A stretch of 64,000 bases of DNA from Gnetum montanum (taxonomy: Eukaryota > Streptophyta > Gnetopsida > Gnetales > Gnetaceae): contig MNCI01003573.1 of assembly GCA_015680685.1 (NCBI GenBank), positions 1,320,679-1,384,678 of the forward strand, written 5' to 3'. The stretch's first letter is position 1; each line of letters opens with the position of its first letter. Position numbers and translations under genes: made by a program. Under the pieces are notes generated by a model. The model was given only the letters and a program-made list of their open reading frames with translations. It was not told the origin of the DNA and made no database searches. Positions 45,401-54,999 of the stretch are shown here, one piece after another.

Positions 45401-47045
45401 CCCATGATTAAACAAAAGGCAAACAACCCTAAGGTTACCTTAACCTCAAGGTAATCCAAGACAATTCCACCAACCCTTAACGTATTATCCTAGTGGAACT
45501 CCACCACAACTGATTGAGTAGTATCAATAGTGGTAATGCCCACAATCATGGGGAATGCCACCACCAAGGCAATAGTATCCTTAAAAACAACTTGACCCGT
45601 ATGGATATTACGTGCAATAGCCAATCTCCCCATGTGACTCTGCTGGTCACATCACTTCTCAACCTCACTATCAAGCCTGCAAGTATTATGGGACTCCCTC
45701 TTCTAGAGGCAATATTCCATAAGCATATCATCCTTCTCATCTAGCCACATCTCTTTCACCAATAGCTCCACTACCACCTGCTCCTGTGATGTAAGGTGAA
45801 ATCCCTTCCCAGCCGTAGCAACATAATGCCATGAGGGCTATTAACTCTCAACCTACTATTGGTACCAAAAACCACATGAAGAAAAGACCTTTCTTTACAA
45901 CCAACATTCCAACCAAACCCTTGCAATCACAAGCAGTTGATTCCTTAGATGCCTTAGTATTAATCAAAACTTTGGAACCCCCTTCAACCCCATCACTGCA
46001 CTCAATGCATACAATCATGCTAACACATGTTACCATCAATTGGATCAAAGCTCGACACCTTTCCAAGAAATTCTCTAATCCTAGGAGTCCTCTGATATAC
46101 TTATAAATTATTGGAAATGTGCTGTGCAAGGCTATTTTGGATTCAGGTTTCGGTGTCAACTTGATTTCTCAAGAAATGCACAAGGCTTGGAACTTGTCTT
46201 CATTAAAAAAGAGCAACATCTATCTAGAGTTGGTCGACTAATCCAACACTATCCCATTGGGATTGGTGGAAGATATTGTTACCACTATTTGTGGGTGGTC
46301 ATACTTAGCTAACTTCCTAGTGATTTAGGTAAACAATGGTAAGGGGGACTTCCCAATAATAATGGGAAGAGCATGGATAAGCACCATCAATGCATGCCTA
46401 GGAATCTGTGATCTTTCCCTAGAAATATCAAAGGAAAATACATTTGGAAAGATCAAGAAAAAGAAAGTTCCATGCATCGCATATAGTGACATAGGGTGTA
46501 ATTGTATGTAGAGGTCATGGTTTGTGCAAAGTTTAGCATTTCCTACATGCAATCAGTGTGCACAAGTGATTAACATACAAATATTCCTATATGTAGTAGC
46601 CACACAATAGGAAGACACCTAGTGGTTGATAGCTGATCAGGAAAATAGTTCACTCATATGCATGGAACAAACTGAGGGATTGACTTGTGCTTAGATTGAT
46701 AGCATAGACAGATTAGAGCAAGTCCACTACCAACTTCCAAGTATTAACCTTGAAAATATCAACTAGGGGAAGTTAAAAATCCTTGAGAAATTTTAGAAAG
46801 AGCCCCTTGAGCTAAAACCATTTCCAATTGATATGAAATACATGTTCCTTAAAAATGGAAAATAGGTAATTATCAATGCTAAGCTTACTCCTCAACAGAA
46901 AGAAGAACTACTAAAGGTAATAAATAAATGGTCAGAAGCATTTGCTTAGTCATATCTCGAATTAATTGGAATAGATCCTAGGATATTCCAACATAGAATT
47001 TACAATAACCCCTCCATGAAGCCTTGGAGACAACCACAAAGGTGA
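45401..47045 (+). pseudogene. E5 gag tail, protease and pre-RT linker
   Basis: The Pro/Thr-rich tail (45514-46106) is followed by the protease active-site segment at about 46118-46180, NVLCKAILDSGFGVNLISQE, which keeps the D-S-G triad lost in E3 and E4. The linker (about 46660-46990) contains INLENIN, PLELKPFPIDMKYMFLKNGK and ELIGIDPRIFQHRIYNNPSM. Several stops and frame shifts. Confidence 0.75.
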
Positions 47046-47790
47046 TTGAACCCTAAGATGAAGCAAGTAGATAAGGAAGAAATCAAACAACTTCGCATGG
47101 TTGGGTTCATATACCCCATTACTAATAGTGAATGGGTTAGCCCCTCAGTTATTGTGCCTAAAAAGGAAGGTAAATGGAGGGTGTGCATAGATTTTAGGCT
47201 ACTAAATATGGCAACATTCAAAGATCACTTTCGATTGCCATTTGTCAACCAAGTCATAGACACCATCACAGGGCATCGCTATTACAGTTTTCTTGATGGA
47301 TATAGTGGATATAACCAAATAAAAATAGCCCCAGAAGACCAAGCCAAGACTACGTTCACTAGTCCTTAAGGAACATTCACGAACATTCACATACAAAGAG
47401 ATGTTGTTTGGCTTCTGCAATTTCCCTACAACATTTCAATGACTAGTTCTAAGCATATTCCAATAGTAGATAGGGAATGGCGTGGAGGTCTTTATGGACA
47501 ACTTTTCCACTTATGAAGCAAACTTTAATCAAGCCTTGGACCAGTTGAAACAAGTGTTAAAACGATGTGTAGAAATCAATTTGAGGCTAAACTAGTAGAA
47601 AATCCATTTGATGGTCCAAGAAGGCATAGTATTAGGGCACAAAATCTCACACACAAGGATAGAGGTAGACCATGAGAAAATCAAAATTATCCAAGGACTT
47701 ACACATCAACTGGAAACTATCAAAGATATTTAATCATTCCTTGGACATACTAGCTACTATAGGAGATTTATTGAAAACTTTTCAAAGGTT
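47046..47790 (+). pseudogene. E5 reverse transcriptase (runs into gap)
   Basis: The open part 47046-47369 has GFIYPITNSEWVSPSVIVPK, RVCIDFRLLN and FLDGYSGYNQI, with APEDQAKTTFTSP. It breaks at TAA in the W-x-T-F region (near 47367), where ACGAACATTCAC is locally duplicated. The FMDD box region lies near 47490 with damage (VFMDNF). The IEVD...IQGLTHQ segment precedes the gap. Confidence 0.85.
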
Positions 47791-48199
47791 NNNNNNNNNN
47801 NNNNNNNNNNNNNNNNNNNNNNNNNNNNNNNNNNNNNNNNNNNNNNNNNNNNNNNNNNNNNNNNNNNNNNNNNNNNNNNNNNNNNNNNNNNNNNNNNNNN
47901 NNNNNNNNNNNNNNNNNNNNNNNNNNNNNNNNNNNNNNNNNNNNNNNNNNNNNNNNNNNNNNNNNNNNNNNNNNNNNNNNNNNNNNNNNNNNNNNNNNNN
48001 NNNNNNNNNNNNNNNNNNNNNNNNNNNNNNNNNNNNNNNNNNNNNNNNNNNNNNNNNNNNNNNNNNNNNNNNNNNNNNNNNNNNNNNNNNNNNNNNNNNN
48101 NNNNNNNNNNNNNNNNNNNNNNNNNNNNNNNNNNNNNNNNNNNNNNNNNNNNNNNNNNNNNNNNNNNNNNNNNNNNNNNNNNNNNNNNNNNNNNNNNNN
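47791..48199. other. Assembly gap of 409 N
   Basis: Undetermined bases. By alignment with E3 the missing part is the end of RT and most of RNase H (E3 22819-23405). Open frames reported across this run consist of unknown residues and mean nothing. Confidence 1.
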
Positions 48200-49445
48200 C
48201 ATGGAGACAAACTGGTACAGTAGCATTCTTACCTATCTCCTCACCCAACAAACACAACAAGAGTTAAACCTTAAGAAGAAACAACAGTTTCTTCACCAAG
48301 CCAAGTACTTTATGGAGATCAATGGAAAACTTTACAAAGTGTGTCCTGATGGCTTGGTTCAATGGTATGTTCCCAATATAGATCAACTATGAGTTCTCCT
48401 AGATGTTCATGAGGGTCCTTCTGGGGGTCATTATGCTAGGAGATGAACAGCCATCAAGATCTTTCTTGCAGGATATTATTGGCCTACATTATTTTGGGAT
48501 GCCCATCGTTTCATCCAATCTTGTAAGTGTTGTCAACATGATGGGGAATGAGTGCTAGAATGGAGGATCTGCAAAAATGGATTCAACTGTTAGAAGCCTT
48601 CAACATTTGGGGAATTGATTTTATGGGGCTGATTACACCAATGTCCAATAGAAAAGCTTATATTATTTTTTCCATTGATTACCTAATAAAGTGAGCCAAA
48701 GCAGCTACTGTTAAAGATTGTACATCATCTACAGTTGCACAATTTATTCAACAACAAATCATAAATAGGTTTGGTGTGTGACATGCACTTATTTCAGACA
48801 ATGATACACACTTCACAGGTGAAACTTTTTGGAACTTAATGCAATGCTTAGGGGTTGAGCATAAATTGACTACACCATGCCACCCCCAAGCGAATGGTCA
48901 AGCAGAAGTCACCAACAAGGAGATTACAAAGATATTGACAAGAACCATTAGAAAGTTTAGGAAAGACTAGAGCAATAAACTAAATGATGCTCTTTGGTCA
49001 TACCGCTCCACATGGAAACTCCCTATAGGCTACTCTCCCTATGAGTTAGTGTATGGTAAATTACCAATGCTTCCCATTCAAATTGAGCTCCGTATACTAT
49101 GAACGACATGTGATCTCAACCTTGACTTTGATCTAGCATAGAAACAAAAATTAGTAATCCTTAATTTGCTATATGAAAATCAACTAACTATCCTATCATC
49201 TAATGAATTGCACAAGGCATTCAATAAACAATTTCATGACCTAAGAATTAGGAAAGTTAAATATCAGCCAGGAGATAAGGTTCTCTACTGAAATCCCACA
49301 CATGTGCCACAACGTACTAAATTTCAAACTCTGTGGGAAGGACCTTATATTATTTATGCAAATTTTCCTTTAGGGGCCATGACAATATACAAACTTGAGA
49401 TCCCAGATAAGAAACTTTTGGTCAACATGCAATAAACCAAACCTT
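48200..49445 (+). pseudogene. E5 RNase H end and integrase
   Basis: After the gap: TNWYSSILTYLLTQQTQQEL and MEINGKLYKVCPDGLVQWYV (H-H-C-C side), then CQHDGE, NIWGIDFMGLITPMSNRKAY, SDNDTHFTGETF (second Asp, better kept than in E3), HPQANGQAEVTNKEI (catalytic Glu; E3 is degraded here) and the C-terminal WEGPYIIYANFPLGAMTIY. It ends with KLLVNMQ and no chromodomain. A few stops (for example in the GLxIELR and YxNPTHV segments). Confidence 0.85.
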
Positions 49446-49472
49446 TTCAGGATCTTAGGATAGCCAGTACAC

Positions 49473-49661
49473 ATGCTACCTCTCTTGATGGACAACCCTG
49501 CTCACTATTTTAGATCTCCTCTTTCCAAATTAGTCATGGGGGAGATGGCCACCTATGATAACCATTCTAAGCCCTTAGTTCTTTTTGAATTTTTTTTCAC
49601 ACATTTTTGTTTTACACATTTTTTGTTTTACACATTCTTTCAATTTTTCTTATTTTTTTAA
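49473..49661 (+). CDS. ORF immediately after integrase (counterpart of 21329-21544)
   Basis: MLPLLMDNPAHYFRSPLSKL... 62 codons, conserved with E3 over the first 40 residues and then Phe-rich and divergent. Same position relative to the integrase end. Function unknown. Confidence 0.3.
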   Translation: MLPLLMDNPAHYFRSPLSKLVMGEMATYDNHSKPLVLFEFFFTHFCFTHFLFYTFFQFFLFF

Positions 49662-49792
49662 CATCATCGTTCATGATTTTACTATTTATTTGTTTGCTTG
49701 ATTTACTTTTATTCATCATCTAATAAGTGATCATGATAATGGATTGAATTATATCATATTAATTGCTAATGTTTGGTTTTTAACTTTGAATT

Positions 49793-49987
49793 ATGATGTT
49801 GATATTAAGGTATGGTTCTTTTGGTAAAATAGGCAATGATTCCATGCCGTCCACTCATCCATACAACTCTATGGTATCCTTTGTCTTGGAACTATATAGT
49901 CCCATTTTTCTAAGTAAACTTGTTAATGAATTGGTGGCTGGGTATTTTTCAAACCAAGGAAATATTCAAAGGATGAAAAGGGTGTGA
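49793..49987 (+). CDS. 64-codon ORF, counterpart of 21043-21237
   Basis: MMLILRYGSFGKIGNDSM... to MKRV. Identical length and frame to the E3 copy with no indel or stop, although the elements are old and their main genes are broken. Changes relative to E3 include E/D, G/V, S/P, L/I, L/V, M/V, K/N and T/I. No domain was recognised. Confidence 0.35.
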   Translation: MMLILRYGSFGKIGNDSMPSTHPYNSMVSFVLELYSPIFLSKLVNELVAGYFSNQGNIQRMKRV

Positions 49988-50510
49988 CTTTAAGGGGATT
50001 TTATGCATTGGTGTTGGCCATTCTCTTGGGTGCTTGGATGCTTTTTCTTAGGTTTTTCACCATTTTGACATTTTTCAAATATCAGAAACCTGAGTGAATA
50101 AAAATAAGTCCTTACATGGTGTGGTTCTCACACATAAACATCAAGAAAAGGAAGAAAAAGGAGAAAAATGTGAGAATTTAAAGCATACCCCTTAGACATA
50201 ATAAAGCAATATGGGCTATAAGCATTGGTTATTCCACTAGAAAGACATGTTACCCATACCTAAAGGTTTTCTCTAACTAAGGCCCTTTCTCACTTCCTGC
50301 TTCTCCATCTCACTCTCCTTAGGATGGTGGTCACTCTTTGTGAAATAATTCTTGTTGCCTCAAGAGGATGGATTGGCCAAGTGTATTGATGCAAGGTCAC
50401 TGAATGTGTCTGGTTTGAGTCTAGATTTGAGATGAGTTCTACTTAGTTATCTTAACCATGAAATACACAAGGGGCTTTACACAACCTTGTTCTTGGGATT
50501 CCATTCTAAT
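49988..50510 (+). mobile_element. E5 3' untranslated region (truncated)
   Basis: Collinear with E3 21040-20505 on the opposite strand (for example GGTGGTCACTCTTTGTGAAATAA, AAATACACAAGGGGCTTTACACAACC). It breaks off at CTTGGGATTCCATTCTA. Confidence 0.7.
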
Positions 50511-51257
50511 TGACCAGATCATGTGTAAAATGCTCGTATTTGTATGGTTGAGCATTTTGAGGTACCCCTACGCTCAACCATATGAATACGAGTGTTTCAT
50601 GCATGATTAGGTTGAATTCCAAGGACTAAGTGCTTATGCACCCTTGTGGAGCAAGGATGGGTTGGTTGATCATTGTCTTCCTAAGCTTACCTGTATGTCA
50701 CGATTATATGGTTAAGTAAGCTTGAAGCATATAATTTTTATAGCTTTTATGTTTTTATGTCCTACACTAGTAGGGAAGGAGAGAGGTAACTAAGTGACTA
50801 ATTTAACTTAACTACTCATTAACTAATTTCTAACTAATCCTAACACCAGCATCCATTCCCACTTGCCATACACATCCTGAACCAATGCAACATTGCTGGG
50901 ATTACCAAACGCTAATCATTATTGGGTTACCAAGTGTTACATGCATGCTCGAAGTGGTCGTGCTTGTGTAATTTAGCAATTTCATTAACTGATCAAAATG
51001 AATTACTGTGCTAATAATAGAAATGTAAAGTGCATAAAATAAAATAAATTCATAAGAAAATAAAATAAAAGAAATGTGTAAGAAAAATAATATCAAGTGC
51101 TACAAGTATGAATCGAAGAGCTTGTCTTTATTGCCATACACAAGGTGTGCTCAGGTACACAATTCTTGAATAAAGATCTATCCACACTTAGACCTCCTAC
51201 TATAGGCACTTGGAAAATACTCTAACTTTTAAATATACTACAAGAGTTTTGCTACTT
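50511..51257. repeat. Inverted LTR junction (foldback)
   Basis: 50511-50557 is the last part of a gypsy LTR in + orientation (GACCAGATCATGTGTAAAATG...GGTTGAGCA). It joins directly to an LTR in - orientation (50561-51257, beginning GAGGTACCCCTACGCTCAACC) that lacks its terminal TGATGAGTAGC and is cut at ...AGAGTTTTGCTACTT. The two arms can pair over about 45 bp around a loop of about 18 bases. The - oriented part contains the normal U5, R and AATAAA blocks but no TATA or U3. Confidence 0.8.
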
Positions 51258-51330
51258 TTAAATCCACTTGATGGTCTAAGAAGGCATTATGTTGGGGCAT
51301 AGAATATTAGAAATGGGGATCATTAGGATC
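51258..51330 (+). pseudogene. Small pol (RT) fragment at the junction
   Basis: AAATCCACTTGATGGTCTAAGAAGGC and what follows match E5 near 47600-47670: IHLMV, a stop, EGIMLGHRI, then the equivalent of the IEVD region. This could be the surviving downstream pol of E4, or a piece of another copy. Similarity ends before about 51340. Confidence 0.6.
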
Positions 51331-51599
51331 CTAGAACACACACCTAGCTTTCTAACATTTGTTGAGGTTTCTAAGGGAATCTTTGAAGTTCCCCCAAGGT
51401 TTTCCCTTTTCTTCCATACCATCATACATGGAAGAAGTGTCTCCCAGCATGGAGGGATCAAGGGACTCTACTTTGTTATTATTTCTAGTAGTTTTGACTA
51501 TGAATGAGTGCCTATAAGGTTGCTATCATTGGCTATCAATGTCTATGATCAAAATTTGATTATTTTGAGGGATTGAGAGGGATTTTAGGCCTTCCCCAT

Positions 51600-52890
51600 T
51601 CATCCACACTAAGGTTATGATGCTCATCATGGATGGGGTCCTCCTCATGAAGGAGAACCCAATGGAAGAAAATTTTTAATCATTTCAGGTGACTTCTAAA
51701 GTTTGTTGGCTTTCAAAAGTTTTAGGTTGCTTTTAGAAGTCAAAATGCATGCAAAATTTAATAGTTTGGGCTTCCCCCTTTGATCCATGCTAAGATTGGA
51801 ATGCTCAACATGGAGGAGATTCTTTCCAACATGGAAGAACCTTAGGGGATTGATTTTTTATTGATTTTTACAATCTAGTAACATTCAGAAAGTTTGTGAA
51901 GGTTCTTGTGTTAGGTGCAAGAAAATTTTAAGGTTGTTTTTTTTTATTTTTGGCATTTCTAATGACTTTCCTAGCTACTCCTCCTAGTTTTCCATGTTGG
52001 GTAGCATGAAAGATCTAAGGAAGTTAAATCTAGACCAGTTTGACACTTAATCGATCATGCATGTTAGTCTTTAGGGTTACCAGTGTGGATGGTCAATATT
52101 AGGTGTCAAGATCTAGTAGTTTGGAGGCTCCTAAGTGCCTCATGTAGTTTTCCCCTTTCTTCTACACTAGGCATGATGGCGTTAGTTGGATAAAAATGGG
52201 ATGGTAGTTTTGAGCCATATTTGACTACTTTTAGGGCATTCAAAAGCTCCAAAGGGTTCCAGCAAGGTCTAGCAATCACTAAGCTTTGAGAAATGGTTAC
52301 TAAGCAGTAAATTTAGGACATTTTTGGCTTTTTCCTATTCATCCATGCTAGGGATGAGATTCGAAACATGGATGAAACCTTTCCCATCATGGAAACACCA
52401 AGTGCCAAGGTTTCAACTAGTTTTGACTAGTTTCGACTAGGTTTTGTTAGGTTTTAGTGTTGTTGGGGATGCTTGGAGGGGTTCTAGATCATGTGGGGTC
52501 CACTTTGAGGTAAAACATAGGCTATATGAGCATTGGGGGTAAGAATGGATGTTACCTCCTTTTGTTCCATGCTAGGAAATCTTTTCCCAGTGTAGAACCC
52601 CAAGTTATCCCATTTTGATAGTGTTTCAACCCTTTTCGGGATCCCAAGATTGAAACTAGTAGGATTAAGTTACTAAAAGTGGTCAAAAACTATGGTTTAG
52701 TAATTTTTTGAAGTGGAATACATGTATCCATGCTAGGTATGGTATCCCCAACATGGATTCATGGGAATTAAGGCTTTGTTATTTTTCTAATTATCAAAAG
52801 CACTCACAACTTAGTGTTGATGGAATTGTTGGATAAGAGCGAAGGTGTATGGTAGGGTCCGCAATCCAAAAAATTTTAAAATTTGAAAAG
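51600..52890. repeat. Degenerate tandem repeat, about 160-225-bp unit
   Basis: The core is TCATCCATGCTAGGGATGRGATNCYCAACATGGATGRAACC, followed by a T-rich segment with TTTTGACTAGTTT-like words. The CCATGCTAGG/CCACACTAAGG anchor recurs near 51601, 51783, 51991, 52161, 52341, 52565 and 52725. Looser copies appear near the other end of the window (62270, 62530, 63245, 63845). There is no coding potential. It may belong to the long LTR or 3' untranslated region of the Tat-like unit to the right. Confidence 0.6.
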
Positions 52891-53989
52891 TGAAGTTGTT
52901 TTCCACTAATCTCAATGTTAAAGAAAGTTTTCCTCTTTTTCACTTTAGTGCACTTGAGTTATGATGCACTGAATTTGTAGCTCAGGTTTAGAGGTAGACG
53001 TTTATGTTTAGATGTAGTTTTTAATGCTAAATTTCATTAATTTGCAATCATAATTCACATCTTTGCAAATTTCACATTTCGGGAGAGCTTTAGAAAGGAT
53101 TTTTTTGGTAGAGAGAAATTATCTTTGCATGGAAGTCTCATTCCTTCCTGTGCACAATGTAGACCTCTTATTTTTCTTAATTTCAAACTACTCCCAGCAT
53201 TGAGCATGCCATGGTGCTAAAAGAATGGGAAGAGTTAGAATCCTAGGATTTAGAGGACATAAAATCATGCCATAGACCTACATTAATTTCCTAGGCCTAT
53301 CTTCATCTAGGCCTCATCTATCATTGCTCCAAGGTAGGCAATTCTACCTATTTTTCCTTGGTTTTCTAGATGTTTTTTTTTTTATTTTCTTGTATTTTTC
53401 TTGCCACTTATGGGGACATTTTTCTTAATCTATGTTGATAGATGGGGTAAAACAAACTTTTGATGAAATTCCCACTCTTATTATGGTCAATTCCATGTGA
53501 ATCTATGGTTGCTTCATTGTTTTGTCTTTAGTAGATTCAATTTTTAAAATCCAGCTTGCTATTTTCATGCTTTTCTCCCAAAATTTGGGGGAATGGCCAT
53601 TTTTCTCAAATATAGGCCAAATTATTTGTCAAAATTAAATTTCAAATAAATCCTACCCCATTATTTTGGTGTGTTTTCTAATGGGTATCGATCATTTCAT
53701 CTGTATTGGCTATGTTAAGTTGGGTTTTAGCTTTTTAGCTTTTTACATGGAAAAAGTAAGTAATGTTGTGTATTGTTTCTTAAGAAAAATATTAATATAT
53801 TTCAAATCTAATGTTATGGGGTTTTAGCCCTATGTTTAATATTTCCAATGCCTATTGTCCCATTTGATTTGGCTTTGAAATGATTAAGTGATGGCTATTT
53901 TTCTATGGTGATGCACTTAGGTTTCTATGCCTTTTTTAGAATTTCATGTAAATTCACTAATTTTTTCTAAGCAAAAGGAACTTATTTTG
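52891..53989. other. AT-rich sequence, no gene seen
   Basis: No coding region was recognised. The composition and T-rich words resemble the repeats on both sides, so it is probably part of the same retroelement. Confidence 0.4.
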
Positions 53990-54541
53990 GTAATGTTTTG
54001 GTTATAGATAGGTAGGTCCTAGCTTCAGCTTTCTGACAGAGGTAGAATCACTTGAATTAGCTTTAAAATGAATTTCTTATGAATTTTTTGATTAACCTAT
54101 GTCAAAAGGAGGCTTGTGCCATTTCTAGATTCTTGTCAAAGTTGGTGAATTTTTTTCTACATAAACATGCCATGGTTTTGAACTTTATTAAATATAGACA
54201 ACTAGGTCTTGATTTAAGCTTTCAACTGGTGTAAAATCACTTTGTTTGGAGCTCAAATGAATTTTTGATGAATTTTTCAACAAGCTTGCATGAAAGGGGT
54301 TTAATTGTGATGGCTATGGTTTTTTGCTAGATTTGACTATTTTTCATGTAAAAATGGTTATGAATCTCTATTTGTAACCATCATGGCTGAAAATTTTATG
54401 ATTTCATGATTCCTTCCATGGTGAAATCATTGAAATCGAAGCTTATATAAATTTTTAATGATTTTTTTGGCTGAACTGTGCAAATAAGGTTAAATTTTTG
54501 ATGGATGTGATTGATATGCATAGTTTTTCTTGTAAAACTTA
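53990..54541. repeat. Three degenerate tandem copies, about 182 bp each
   Basis: Copies at about 53990-54171, 54172-54357 and 54358-54541 share, in order, an AGGTCYTGATTTAAGCTTTC-like word, AATCACTT, AAATGAATTTTTGATGAATTTTT and a closing TTCTTGTAAAA/TTCATGTAAAAATGG word. A possible fourth, weaker copy precedes them (53830-53990). Confidence 0.5.
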
Positions 54542-54754
54542 TGTTTTAAATTTATTTTTAAGAAAAGTAAAGGCTTTACTATTTTTAGAAAGATCTTTTA
54601 TTATGTCTATATGCTTTTTTTTTCAAGTTTTAATGCTTTTTCTAAATTTATGCATGGTTTAAACTAAGATTTAATTTTGGCTATGAAGTAAAAGGCTATT
54701 TATGGAATTTATTAATTTGACTTACATAGACATCTTAAATTTTTTTACATAGGC

Positions 54755-54970
54755 TAATTTCACCTCTGAATAGGATGTTTTTTCTAAATTTGTTAAGTAA
54801 TTCCAATTGGTCATAATGCAAGATTATGCAAGGTTGTAATAATGCTTTCTTATAGAATTTCTTAAGCTAATTTAAATAAAAACTTTAAAGCTTTTTATAG
54901 AGTAAAATTTCACCTTTGACTTAGGATGATTTTTCTAAATTTGTTAAGAAATTTCAATTGGTGAAAATGT
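54755..54970. repeat. Direct repeat, about 149-bp offset
   Basis: TTTCACCTCTGAATAGGATG...TTTTCTAAATTTGTTAAGTAATT (54758-54822) recurs as TTTCACCTTTGACTTAGGATG...TTTTCTAAATTTGTTAAGAAATT (54907-54969). Confidence 0.6.
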
Positions 54971-54999
54971 TTTTGTTTAGGCCTTACAAGGTTTATTTG

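Larger units (their letters stand above)
42441..50510 (+). mobile_element. E5: gypsy element nested in E4, 3' end rearranged
   Basis: + strand, closely related to E3 on the other strand. 5' LTR 42441-43411, primer site 43412-43430, gag from 43529, then protease, RT, RNase H (mostly in an assembly gap), integrase to about 49440, two short ORFs, and part of the 3' untranslated region. Similarity to E3 ends at about 50508, equivalent to E3 position 20505, then jumps to the last part of an LTR, so about 1 kb of 3' region and most of the 3' LTR are missing. The 5-mer before it is ACAAT; no partner can be tested because the right end is lost. All long genes carry stops. Confidence 0.85.

Noticed and set aside
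45546-46159. Antisense frames opposite E5 gag tail
   Set aside because: Mirror-image frames recur in E3 (25146-25675) because both copies share the same sense sequence; they have no independent start context or motif.
47672-48260. Long open frames of 142-183 codons crossing 47791-48199
   Set aside because: They consist mainly of undetermined bases in the assembly gap.
51289-51507. 72-codon + frame and its antisense partner at 51276-51461
   Set aside because: It starts inside the pol scrap and runs into unrelated sequence; no conserved motif.
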